Part shown: one piece after another, positions 50,804 to 59,225 of the stretch
How positions within the stretch are numbered: position 1 is the first letter of the stretch
How the letters are laid out: every line of letters starts with the position of its first letter
From: Burkholderia sp. BCC0506
GTDB taxonomy: Bacteria; Pseudomonadota; Gammaproteobacteria; Burkholderiales; Burkholderiaceae
Assembly (NCBI RefSeq): GCF_902833145.1
Contig: NZ_CADFEN010000001.1
Location: forward strand, 621,994-685,993
Length of the DNA stretch: 64,000 bases
Reading direction: 5' to 3'
Notes under the pieces: generated by a model
The model's database searches: none
Seen by the model: only the letters and a program-made list of their open reading frames with translations
Told to the model about the DNA's origin: nothing
Program-made: the position numbers and the translations under genes

Positions 50804-51265
50804 GTGTCACTGCAGATCGATAACGAAAGCTACATGAGTCGGCTGAGAAAGAAGGTTGGAAGCGATCTGATTTTGAGTCCGTCCGTTGCAGCTGTGATTC
50901 ACGACCATGAAGGCAAATTGCTGCTTCAGGAGAAGTCGTCTGGAGAGGCGTGGAGTCTTCCCGCTGGTGGAGTTGAACTGGGCGAAAGCCCGCAAGAGGC
51001 CATCTTCCGTGAGGTCATGGAGGAAACCGGATATGCAATCCGCATTCACGGCATTCTCGGCGTGTTTGGCGGACGACTGTTTCGATACACGTATCCAAGT
51101 GGCGACCGCGTCGAATACGTAGTGACTCTGTTCCAATGCAAAATCATTGATGGCTCAGGGATACCAAGCGATCCTGAGACCAAGTCAACTCGATATTTTG
51201 GAAGGCATGACATGCCGGAACTGGCGCTCCCGTATCCGAAGGACGACTTGTTTCTCCCTTTCTAA
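50804..51265 (+). CDS. NUDIX hydrolase in a lower-GC segment
   Basis: 153 residues from a GTG start at 50804, behind a purine-rich GGGGGGAA; an ATG at 50834 is possible but would cut SYMSRLRKKVG, which is usual at the start of this subgroup. The NUDIX box GGVELGESPQEAIFREVMEE, followed by TGY, is intact, as is WSLPAG before it. AAVIHDHEGKLLLQEKSSGE is the typical first strand pair. Substrate unknown. Codon bias is weaker than in neighbouring catabolic genes, as for the preceding hypothetical gene. Confidence 0.8.
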   Translation: MSLQIDNESYMSRLRKKVGSDLILSPSVAAVIHDHEGKLLLQEKSSGEAWSLPAGGVELGESPQEAIFREVMEETGYAIRIHGILGVFGGRLFRYTYPSGDRVEYVVTLFQCKIIDGSGIPSDPETKSTRYFGRHDMPELALPYPKDDLFLPF

Positions 51266-51411
51266 GATCACAGCGGATGCCGTTGCGGTTTCACATGCGG
51301 CCAGATTCGGCCAGAAACGGTCAATCGACACGCCTACCTAAATCGTCAACAATCTCGCCTGCCCTCCCACCCTCCAGACCCGGTTACGGCTCAACGCCAC
51401 TACACGAACTC

Positions 51412-52233
51412 ATGCTCAACGCAATCGCGCCAATCGGGATTTTCGACTCAGGTCTGGGGGGTGTATCGGTCGTCGAGGCGATTCGCCATCGACTACCGTC
51501 GGAAGCGATCGTCTATATCGCGGATTCCCGTTACGCGCCATACGGCGAGAAGCCCGACGCATTCATCCGAGCGCGGAGCCTGGCGCTCGCGCAATGGCTG
51601 GTACAACGAGGCGCGAAGCTGCTCGTGATCGCGTGCAACACGGCGACGACTCACGCGATCTCGTCTCTCCGCGGTCAACTCGCGATTCCCGTCATCGGCG
51701 TTGAACCCGGGATCAAACCGGCCGTACAGGTTTCGGTCTCGAAGGTAGTTGGCGTGCTCGCGACAGCCGCGACCCTACGCAGCCCGAGACTGCAAACGCT
51801 CTTGTCGGAACACCGCCATGCGTGTCGCTTCATATGTCAGGCCGGACACGGTCTGGTGGAACGCATCGAACAAGGCGACGCGGCGGGACCGTCGATCGAG
51901 GCGCTACTCGATCAGTATCTGACGCCGTTGATCGCGGCCGGCGCCGATACGCTCGTGCTCGGCTCGACGCATTACGCGCTGCTCATCCCCACCATCAAGC
52001 GAATTTTCGGCGACCGGTTGAACCTGATCGAAACGGCGGCCGCCATCGCCCGACGCGTCGACGATCAACTCACGGATCACGAGCTACACAACGAAGTGAA
52101 TCCCGCCGACGCAGTCCTTCAATTGTGCTCGACAGCGATATCGGAGGAGAAACGGGCGCCTCTGGCGACGCTTGCACGGATGCTTGCGCTGGACGCGCAT
52201 CGCGTGAGCGCCATCGATGTCGAAACGTGCTGA
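51412..52233 (+). CDS. glutamate racemase-like (MurI family) protein lacking the second catalytic Cys
   Basis: 273 residues. IGIFDSGLGGVSVVEAI, IVYIADSRYAPYGEK and VIACNTATTHAI are MurI signatures, with Cys75 as the first catalytic cysteine. The second motif, normally GCTHYPLL, reads LGSTHYALL, so the catalytic Cys is Ser185 and the following Pro is Ala. A two-base racemase needs both thiols. This protein may therefore be slow, stereospecific in exchange, or may do another reaction of the Asp/Glu racemase superfamily. It precedes a phospholipase-D-like gene by 75 bp. Probably a second, non-essential MurI paralogue. Confidence 0.85.
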   Translation: MLNAIAPIGIFDSGLGGVSVVEAIRHRLPSEAIVYIADSRYAPYGEKPDAFIRARSLALAQWLVQRGAKLLVIACNTATTHAISSLRGQLAIPVIGVEPGIKPAVQVSVSKVVGVLATAATLRSPRLQTLLSEHRHACRFICQAGHGLVERIEQGDAAGPSIEALLDQYLTPLIAAGADTLVLGSTHYALLIPTIKRIFGDRLNLIETAAAIARRVDDQLTDHELHNEVNPADAVLQLCSTAISEEKRAPLATLARMLALDAHRVSAIDVETC

Positions 52234-52308
52234 TGGCAGGCGCAGCCCGCGGATCACCCGGACTTTCAAGGACGTAGGCCCGACACGCATCGAACCGTTC
52301 GCCACATC

Positions 52309-53733
52309 ATGACCACGACGAGAAGCCTGGCGCTCATTCTGGCATGCATGCTTGCCTGGTCTCAGCCCGGCCACGCGCAATGTGTCGACCTGGTCGTCAG
52401 TCTCGACGACAGCCAGTTGATGGCGTCGCGGCTTGCGCTGATCGACCGCGCCACGCCTGCCGAGCCGATCCGCATCCTCGCCTACATCTTCGAAATCGAT
52501 CAGACCGGCGGCCTGCTGTTGCGTCATCTGGTCGAGGCTGCGCGCCGAGGGGTGCCGGTCAAGCTGCTGATCGACGGCATCGGCCCCGAGCCACGCTACC
52601 CGTTCGAGGACGAGTTCATCGTCGCCCTGCACGAGGTGGCGCCCGGCATCGAACTCCGAATCTTCCATCCACGATCCGATCTCGCCGAGTTGTCGCATCG
52701 CATGCACGACAAGCTGTTCCTGGTCGGCGACACGGCCGTGATCGGCAGTACCTCGATCTGGGATGCGAGTTTCCGCAATTGGCTCAGCGAGCGCGATCTG
52801 ATGGTGTCGGGCGATGCCGGTCAGGCGGCATCCGCCTTGCACGCCATGTACCGGCATTTCGCGTTGTTCTGGCATAGTCCGGAAGCGGTTCGCCCCGAGC
52901 CGGAAAAATTCCTCCCGGTCGCCAGTCCTTATCGCGTCTCCCAGGGTTATGCGACGCTGGACCCGGCGCGCATCCATTATTGGCGCGAATGGCTGCTGGC
53001 TCCGCCCGACGCTGCAGCCCGGGCGACAGACCCGGCCGCTGCCGATACACCAGCCGCCGCCGATACGCCTGATGATCCCGCCGCGCCGCCCGCTCCCGCG
53101 GCGTATGTCGATCCCGCCTGGATGCCGATCGCCTGCGAGCGCCTGCGCTATGTCCACGACCGCCCCGACAAGCGCCCGCCGGGCACGTTGCAGGACATGC
53201 TGCACACGCTCGATACGGCACGGCACGAGATCCTGATCATCAACCCCTACCTGATCCTGGTGCCGGAACTGCGCGAAACGCTCGAGCGCAAGCAGCGCGA
53301 AGGCGTCCACGTGATGCTGGTGAGCGCGTCGCTGGCGAGCATCACGCAGGAATTCCCCGCAGTCGGGCGCGCCTATGCCGACGATCTGCCCGGCCTGGTG
53401 AATGCCGGGATCGAGGTGCGCGAATATTCCGACCGCGAGAACCGCATGATGCACGCCAAGCTCGTTCGCATCGACGGCCATCGATATTATCTCGGCAGTT
53501 TCAATTTTGATTCGCTGTCGGCCCGGTGGAATACCGAAAACGGTCTGTGGATGGATATCCGCGACGACGGACTCGATCCCTTGCGAGACAGCGTGGCCTA
53601 CTTCCTGCGCAACTCTAGTCCGGTGAGCGACGCCCATGGCCGCCTTCTGGCGGACCCCGATGCGCGCTGCCGGGCCGCCGGATGCGGCGGCGCCTGGCGG
53701 TGGGTGACGATGCTGATCAGGAACCTTCTCTGA
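52309..53733 (+). CDS. secreted phospholipase-D-like protein
   Basis: 474 residues with a signal peptide (LALILACMLAWSQPGHA, cleavage near 23). Two HKD regions are present. The second, MMHAKLVRIDGHRYYLGSFN, is canonical H-x-K-x4-D. The first, MHDKLFLVGDTAVIGSTS, has His and Lys but Gly where the Asp belongs, with an Asp one residue later. A Pro/Ala/Asp-rich linker (about residues 238-270) joins the halves. Bacterial PLD-like proteins hydrolyse or transfer phosphatidyl groups; periplasmic location fits phospholipid or cardiolipin-type chemistry. Same direction as the MurI-like gene. Confidence 0.87.
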   Translation: MTTTRSLALILACMLAWSQPGHAQCVDLVVSLDDSQLMASRLALIDRATPAEPIRILAYIFEIDQTGGLLLRHLVEAARRGVPVKLLIDGIGPEPRYPFEDEFIVALHEVAPGIELRIFHPRSDLAELSHRMHDKLFLVGDTAVIGSTSIWDASFRNWLSERDLMVSGDAGQAASALHAMYRHFALFWHSPEAVRPEPEKFLPVASPYRVSQGYATLDPARIHYWREWLLAPPDAAARATDPAAADTPAAADTPDDPAAPPAPAAYVDPAWMPIACERLRYVHDRPDKRPPGTLQDMLHTLDTARHEILIINPYLILVPELRETLERKQREGVHVMLVSASLASITQEFPAVGRAYADDLPGLVNAGIEVREYSDRENRMMHAKLVRIDGHRYYLGSFNFDSLSARWNTENGLWMDIRDDGLDPLRDSVAYFLRNSSPVSDAHGRLLADPDARCRAAGCGGAWRWVTMLIRNLL

Positions 53734-54010
53734 GCGCGGCGTGCCCTGTGGTTGAACTACGTGGCCGGTTCAGGGTGCTATCCGCATCGGCAACGCCCGC
53801 AGCGCCACAGCCCAGCGGGGCAAAATCCGCCCGGCAACTGTTCAATTTCCGCACACTGACTCGCGGACGCCCCCCTGTCCACGCGGCCTCCGCGCGTGGG
53901 AACAAACCCGGATACCCCCATTCCGCCGCCCCCGCCTACCCTCGCGCCCATGCCGGTCGACTCCCAAGCACCGCCGATCCGGCCCGATCCGAATTTCCCC
54001 TGGAGCGCAC

Positions 54011-55483
54011 ATGGATAGCAGCAGCAAGCCCGCACTGTTCGACACCGACATCTGGCGCGGCAAGACCTTCACCGGACGCTGGCACGCCAGCCCGCACGCC
54101 GCCGACGTGATCGAACCCGCAACCGGCAACACGCTCGGCCGCATCGGCCTCGCCGACAGCGCGGCCATCGCCGAAGCATCGGCCGCCGCCCACCGCGCAC
54201 AGCCCGCCTGGTTCGCCCTGCCCTACGACGAGCGCGCGGCAGTCCTGCGCCGCGCGGCGGCCGTCGCCGAAACGCACTTCGACGCGATCGTCGACTGGCT
54301 CGTGCGCGAAAGCGGCTCCACGCGTGCGAAGGCGTCGTTCGAAACGTCCGTCACGATCAAGGCGCTGCACGAAGCGGCGGGGCTCCCCTCGCGCGCGGCC
54401 GGCGAAGTGCTCCCGTCCGCAGCCGGCCGGCTGTCGCTCGCGCGCCGCCGCCCGCGCGGCGTGGTCGGCGTGATCTCGCCGTTCAATTTCCCGCTGTACC
54501 TCGCGATACGCGCGGTCGCGCCGGCGCTCGCGCTCGGCAACGCGGTCGTGCTGAAGCCCGACCCGCGCACCGCCGTGTGCGGCGGCGTCGCGATCGCCCG
54601 CGTGTTCGAGCTCGCCGGCTTGCCCGAAGGCGTGCTGCACATGCTGCCGGGCGACGGCGCGGCCGGCGCGGCGCTGGCCGCCGATCCGCATGTCGCGATG
54701 ATCCAGTTCACCGGCTCCACCGCGGCCGGGCGCAAGGTCGGCGAAGCGGCGGGCCGCCATCTGAAAAAGGTATCGCTCGAACTCGGCGGCAAGAATTCGC
54801 TGATCGTGCTCGACGATGCGGACCTCGACCGCGCGGTCGCCAACACCGCGTGGGGCGCGTACCTGCATCAAGGCCAGATCTGCATGGCGACCGGCCGCGT
54901 GCTCGTGCAGCGCGCGATTCACGACCGCTTCGTCGCGAAGCTCGTCGAAAAGGCGCGCAGCCTGCGCGTCGGCGACCCGGCCACCGGCGACGTCGGCCTC
55001 GGCCCGCTGATCAACGCCGCGCAACGCGACCATGCGGCGAACGTGGTCGACGCGGCCCGCCGCGCGGGTGCCCGCGTCGAGACGGGCGGCAGCCATCGCG
55101 ATTTGTTCTTCGAGCCGACCGTGCTGAGCGGCGTCGCGCCGGGCAATCCGGCGTTCGACGAGGAAATCTTCGGGCCGGTCGCGATCGTCGTGCCGTTCGA
55201 GACCGACGAGGACGCGATCGCGCTCGCGAACCGGACCGAATACGGGTTGTCGATGGCGATCCTGTCCGCCGACGTCGGCCGCGCGCTGAGGATCGGCGAG
55301 CGGCTGAACACAGGGCTGCTGCACATCAACGACCAGACGGTCAACGACGAAGTGATCAACCCGTTCGGCGGTGTCGGCGCATCGGGCAATGGCTCGAGCA
55401 TCGGCGGTGCGGCAAACTGGGAGGAATTCACGCAGTGGCAGTGGCTGACGATCAAGGGCGAAGCGCCGCCATATCCGATTTGA
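54011..55483 (+). CDS. benzaldehyde dehydrogenase (AreC/XylC-like)
   Basis: 490 residues of the aldehyde dehydrogenase superfamily. Asn159 (SPFNFP), Lys182 (VVLKP), Glu257 (LELGGKN) and catalytic Cys291 (HQGQICMATGR) are all present. The N-terminus (ALFDTDIWRGKTFTGRW) and the HINDQTVNDEVINPFGGVGA segment near the C-terminus are typical of benzaldehyde and vanillin-type dehydrogenases. It oxidises benzaldehyde to benzoate with NAD(P). The alcohol dehydrogenase gene follows after 14 bp, and the benzoate operon lies 4 kb away, so the pair feeds BenABC. Confidence 0.87.
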   Translation: MDSSSKPALFDTDIWRGKTFTGRWHASPHAADVIEPATGNTLGRIGLADSAAIAEASAAAHRAQPAWFALPYDERAAVLRRAAAVAETHFDAIVDWLVRESGSTRAKASFETSVTIKALHEAAGLPSRAAGEVLPSAAGRLSLARRRPRGVVGVISPFNFPLYLAIRAVAPALALGNAVVLKPDPRTAVCGGVAIARVFELAGLPEGVLHMLPGDGAAGAALAADPHVAMIQFTGSTAAGRKVGEAAGRHLKKVSLELGGKNSLIVLDDADLDRAVANTAWGAYLHQGQICMATGRVLVQRAIHDRFVAKLVEKARSLRVGDPATGDVGLGPLINAAQRDHAANVVDAARRAGARVETGGSHRDLFFEPTVLSGVAPGNPAFDEEIFGPVAIVVPFETDEDAIALANRTEYGLSMAILSADVGRALRIGERLNTGLLHINDQTVNDEVINPFGGVGASGNGSSIGGAANWEEFTQWQWLTIKGEAPPYPI

Positions 55484-55497
55484 CGAGGAGACCGATC

Positions 55498-56625
55498 ATG
55501 TACACCGAACACGATACCCGCGCCGTCACCGCGGCCGTCGCGCGCGCGGCCGGCGCACCCTTCTCGATCGAGGCGGCCCGCATCCGCGCGCCGCGCGGCG
55601 ACGAGGTGCGGGTGCGCGTCGTCGCGACCGGCTTGTGCCATACCGACCTGATCGTGCGCGACCAGTACTATCCGGTGCCGCTGCCGGCCGTGCTCGGTCA
55701 CGAAGGCGCCGGCGTGGTCGACGCGGTCGGCCCGAACGTGAAGACGCTCGCCGCCGGCGATCACGTCGTGCTCACCTACGGCGCGTGCGGCCACTGCGCG
55801 TCGTGCGTCGGCGGTCACGGCGCGTATTGCCGGCAGTTCTTCGCGCTGAATTTCGGCGGCGCCGACGCCGACGGGCAAACGGCCATCCGCGACGAAGCCG
55901 GACAACCGCTGCACGATCATTTCTTCGCGCAATCGTCGTTCGCGAGCTACGCACTCGCCCGCGAGAACAACGCGATCAAGGTGCCCAAGGAAGCGCCGCT
56001 CGAACTGCTCGGCCCGCTCGGCTGCGGAATCCAGACCGGCGCGGGCGCGGTGATCAACTCGCTCGCGGTGCGCCCGGGCAGCAGCTTCGCGAGCTTCGGC
56101 GCGGGCGCGGTCGGCATGAGCGCGGTGATGGCCGCGCGCATCGCGGGCGCCACCACCATCATCGCCGTCGACATCGTGCCGTCGCGGCTCGCGCTGGCGC
56201 TCGAGCTCGGCGCGACGCATGCGATCGACAGCCGGGAAGTCGACGTGGTCGATGCGATCCGCGAGATCACCGGCGGCGGTGTCGACTACGCGCTCGAATC
56301 GACCGGGCTGCCGGCGGTGCTGTCGCAAGGGATCGACGCGCTCGGCTCGCGCGGCACGATGGGCGTGGTCGGCGCGCCGAAGCTCGGCACCAAGGCCGAA
56401 TTCGACGTGAACAGCCTGCTGCTCGGCGGCCATACGATCCGCGGCATCGTCGAAGGCGACAGCGTGCCGCAGACGTTCATTCCGCAGCTCGTGCAACTGT
56501 ATCTGCAAGGGCGATTCCCGTTCGACCGGCTGGTGAAGTTCTATCCGCTCGACCAGATCAACCAGGCGGCGGAAGACAGCGGCAAGGGGATCACGCTCAA
56601 GCCGATCCTGCGACTGCCGCATTGA
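55498..56625 (+). CDS. zinc-dependent aryl (benzyl) alcohol dehydrogenase (AreB/XylB-like)
   Basis: 375 residues, GAGGAG seven bases before the ATG. Catalytic zinc ligands are Cys47 and His68-Glu69 (TGLCHTD, LGHEGAG) with a later Cys. The structural zinc site uses Cys97, Cys100, Cys103 and Cys111 (GACGHCASCVGGHGAYC). The NAD motif is FASFGAGAVGMSAVMAARIA followed by Asp in IAVDIVPSR. This branch (class including XylB and AreB) oxidises benzyl alcohols. It is coupled to the aldehyde dehydrogenase. A hairpin terminator lies just downstream. Confidence 0.88.
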   Translation: MYTEHDTRAVTAAVARAAGAPFSIEAARIRAPRGDEVRVRVVATGLCHTDLIVRDQYYPVPLPAVLGHEGAGVVDAVGPNVKTLAAGDHVVLTYGACGHCASCVGGHGAYCRQFFALNFGGADADGQTAIRDEAGQPLHDHFFAQSSFASYALARENNAIKVPKEAPLELLGPLGCGIQTGAGAVINSLAVRPGSSFASFGAGAVGMSAVMAARIAGATTIIAVDIVPSRLALALELGATHAIDSREVDVVDAIREITGGGVDYALESTGLPAVLSQGIDALGSRGTMGVVGAPKLGTKAEFDVNSLLLGGHTIRGIVEGDSVPQTFIPQLVQLYLQGRFPFDRLVKFYPLDQINQAAEDSGKGITLKPILRLPH

Positions 56626-56632
56626 GCGCAAC

Positions 56633-56667
56633 AGGCGCCGCCGGCAGCACGCGGCGGCGCCTCTTCT
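56633..56667 (+). terminator. rho-independent-type hairpin after the alcohol dehydrogenase gene
   Basis: AGGCGCCGCC (56633-56642) and GGCGGCGCCT (56653-56662) form a perfect 10-bp stem around a 10-nt loop, eight bases after the stop codon. The following CTTCT is pyrimidine-rich but not a full T-run. Confidence 0.6.
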
Positions 56668-56769
56668 CGGGACAATACCCGGCTTCAGGCACCGGGCTAT
56701 ATTACGCATTCGCGCAACACGCCAGGCCGCCACAGCTGGCCCGGATATCGACCTTGAATGGAGCGCAGC

Positions 56770-57939
56770 GTGAACATGGCCCCTGAATCCCCTGCACGGC
56801 CGGTCGACCTCGACCGGCTCCGCGCCCGCTTCGCCGCGGGCGAGCCGCTGCCGGAAACGGCGTTGCCGGCCAGCGTCGCGCGCTCGTGGCTGCGCTCGCG
56901 CGACGCCGGGCTGCGGCCCTGGCAAACCGCCCGCTATGAAATGCAGCGCGAGCCCGACGAATCGCGCGCGGACCGGCGCCTCACCCGCTGCGTCGCGCAG
57001 GAGATCGAGCCGCTGTGGGCCGCATTCGGCGGCAGCGAATGGACGATCATGTGCGTCAATCGGCACGGCACGATCGTCCATGCGCGGCGCAGCCTGCAAT
57101 GCGACGACGCGCTGCTCACGCCGATCGTCGCCGGGCGCCGGATCGTCGAGCCGAACATCGGCACGACCGCGCCGAGTTGCGTGATTCACGATGGCACCGA
57201 GGCCGTCGTCGCGGGTGCGCAGCACTATCTCGACGAGTTGTCGCGGGTGTTCTGTCTCGCGGTGCCGCTGGTGGGCTTCGACGGCGAAGTGATCGGCGCG
57301 CTCGACATCACGGGGATCGGCCGGCGCAATGTCGTGCAGCTGCGCGAGCCGTTCCGGCACGCGTCGCTGTCCGCCGAGCAGCGGCTCTATGCGATGCTGC
57401 GCGACTGCCATCTGCTGCAGGTGCAGTTCGATCCGCGCTGGCTCGGCACGCCGCTCGCCGGCGTCATCGCGCTAGACGAAGCGGGCCGCGTGCGCGCGGT
57501 GAGCCGCCTGGCCCGCCAGATGCTCGACCTCGCGGCTAGCGGGCCGGTGGCGCCGGTCGATCTCCGGCAACTGTTTCCCCGCGCGACGCCCGCGCAGCAG
57601 CGCCGTTTGCTGACACCGGCACGCACGCCGCAGCGGATCGCGCGCGACGATGGTAGCCACGTATGGGTGCGCACCGTGCGGGCGCCGCTCGACCGGGCGA
57701 CGAGGGCGCGCCACGCCGATGTGCTCGAAGACGCCGCCGACGTGTGCCGCGCGGCGCCGGCCGCCCCCCCTCAGGCGAGCCTGCACGAACAGTCGCTCGA
57801 CGCGGTCCGCCGGGCGCTCGACGAGCACGACGGCAATGTGTCGGCAGCCGCGCGGCAACTCGGCATTTCACGCACGACGCTGTATGCGAAACTTCGGCAG
57901 CTCGATGCGGCGGGGATCAGGCACGGCGGGCCGCATTGA
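56770..57939 (+). CDS. GAF-Fis regulator (AcoR-like) without the AAA+ sigma-54 domain
   Basis: 389 residues from a GTG at 56770 with GGAG five bases before it. Residues ~20-190 match the AcoR-type N-terminus and GAF domain (ARSWLRSRDAGLRPW, EPNIGTTAPSCVIHDG, FCLAVPLVGFDGEVIGALDI). A PAS-like segment follows (GVIALDEAGRVRAVSRLARQ). The C-terminus is a Fis-type HTH (HDGNVSAAARQLGISRTTLY). AcoR-type proteins have a ~240-residue AAA+ domain between these parts; here no Walker A and no GAFTGA is present. It cannot drive sigma-54 by itself. It may be a sensor-repressor for the areBC-type genes just upstream (inference). Confidence 0.85.
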   Translation: MNMAPESPARPVDLDRLRARFAAGEPLPETALPASVARSWLRSRDAGLRPWQTARYEMQREPDESRADRRLTRCVAQEIEPLWAAFGGSEWTIMCVNRHGTIVHARRSLQCDDALLTPIVAGRRIVEPNIGTTAPSCVIHDGTEAVVAGAQHYLDELSRVFCLAVPLVGFDGEVIGALDITGIGRRNVVQLREPFRHASLSAEQRLYAMLRDCHLLQVQFDPRWLGTPLAGVIALDEAGRVRAVSRLARQMLDLAASGPVAPVDLRQLFPRATPAQQRRLLTPARTPQRIARDDGSHVWVRTVRAPLDRATRARHADVLEDAADVCRAAPAAPPQASLHEQSLDAVRRALDEHDGNVSAAARQLGISRTTLYAKLRQLDAAGIRHGGPH

Positions 57940-58164
57940 CGATTCCGGGCGAATCGCGCCGGGCGACGATGGCGCTAGGCCCCTGCCCGCCGCCGACACA
58001 GCCGCAACGCAAGCCGCGCGATCGCGGCCGAGAAGATCGCGACCGCGCCTCCGAAGGTATCGCCTCCACGGCGAGCCGAAGTCGCCCGCGCTCACCGAAT
58101 GCGCGTGCGTCGGCACGATGACGATGCGGCAATGTGTCGGCGGACCGCACCGCGGCGGCGATAC

Positions 58165-59067
58165 CTAGTCGCGCCACGTCGCCTCCGCGAGCTTCTCCAC
58201 CAGTTCGTCGTACACCACGCGGATACGCCGCGGCATCGGCCCGCGTCGCGGCCGATAGACGTGCAGCTTCCACGGCTCGGGTTCGAGTTTCGGCAGCAAG
58301 CGCACGAGGCGCCCCTTCCGGACGGACGGCCGGACCAGATATTCCGAACACTGACCTACCCCCACCCCCGCGCACACGGCCTCGATCTCCACTTCGGTGT
58401 CGTCCGTCAGGTAAGCCGGCGACGACGGCACGAACTGCTGCTCGCCGCGAAACGACCACGGCCACGGCCGCCCGCTGGCGCGATCGATCAGGCACGTCGC
58501 CGGCATCGCTTCGAGCGCCTTGCGGTTTTTCGGCTCGCCCAGCCGCCTGATCAGCGACGGCGCGGCCACCACCCACATCGGCAACGGCCCGACCATCCGC
58601 GCGACGAAGCGGTTGTCGCCGATCGCGCCGACGCGCACGCCGATGTCGATCTGCTCGTCGACCACCGGCGACGGCACGTCGGACAGCCGCAGATCGGGCA
58701 CGAGCCCCGGATACCGCTGCATGAGGCCGGTGAGAATCGGCTGCACGTAATGCCGCCCCATGCCTGACGGCGCGGTGATCCGGACGACACCGACCGGCTC
58801 GTCGCGCTGGCCGGTGGCGGCCCCGAACAGCCCGTCGACGGCGGCCAGCGCGCCCTGCGCGTCGCGCGCGAACGACTGGCCGAACGCGGTGATCCGGAGG
58901 CTGCGGGTCGTCCGGTGAAACAGCGTTTCGCCGAGCATCTCCTCCAGCTCGCGCACCGCGCGCGTGACGACCTGCGGCGACACGCCGAGCCGCGCGGCGG
59001 CCTCGCGAAACGTCGGCGCCGCGGCGGCCGCGGAAAAGATCTTCAGGAGGTCGAGACGGTTGAGCAT
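58165..59067 (-). CDS. LysR-family regulator (CrgA-type)
   Basis: 300 residues. N-terminal HTH (APTFREAAARLGVSPQVVTR, then AVRELEEMLGETLFHRTTRS) and a substrate-binding domain beginning GVVRITAPSGMGRHYVQPIL, the pattern of the large CrgA-like LysR branch. The gene is divergent from an SDR gene, and a 19-bp perfect palindrome lies in the 158-bp gap. It therefore probably controls that SDR. Not a CatR: the sequence around the effector domain lacks CatR features and its position is 8 kb away. Confidence 0.9.
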   Translation of the reverse strand: MLNRLDLLKIFSAAAAAPTFREAAARLGVSPQVVTRAVRELEEMLGETLFHRTTRSLRITAFGQSFARDAQGALAAVDGLFGAATGQRDEPVGVVRITAPSGMGRHYVQPILTGLMQRYPGLVPDLRLSDVPSPVVDEQIDIGVRVGAIGDNRFVARMVGPLPMWVVAAPSLIRRLGEPKNRKALEAMPATCLIDRASGRPWPWSFRGEQQFVPSSPAYLTDDTEVEIEAVCAGVGVGQCSEYLVRPSVRKGRLVRLLPKLEPEPWKLHVYRPRRGPMPRRIRVVYDELVEKLAEATWRD

Positions 59068-59103
59068 GGGAAGCCTCGATGACGCGCATGAAAAAGCGAT
59101 TTT

Positions 59104-59122
59104 AATTCCTCAGTGAGGAATT
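59104..59122. promoter_or_regulatory. 19-bp perfect palindrome between divergent LysR and SDR genes
   Basis: AATTCCTCA-G-TGAGGAATT has 9-bp arms and a single-base centre. It contains the LysR T-N11-A pattern and sits 37 bp from the LysR start and 104 bp from the SDR start, in an AT-rich patch. Probable binding site of the divergent LysR protein. Confidence 0.6.
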
Positions 59123-59225
59123 CTGAATGCGCCATTGTTCCATTTTCTTGTCGCCGCCGAGCGACCACAATGGGCATCAGACGTCGCTTCGACGCAACGG
59201 ATCAACCCTCACGGAGAAACGCATC

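Noticed and set aside
50601-50810. 69-codon leftward frame between the unknown protein and NUDIX genes
   Set aside because: No start signal, no family resemblance; likely chance or a short relic.
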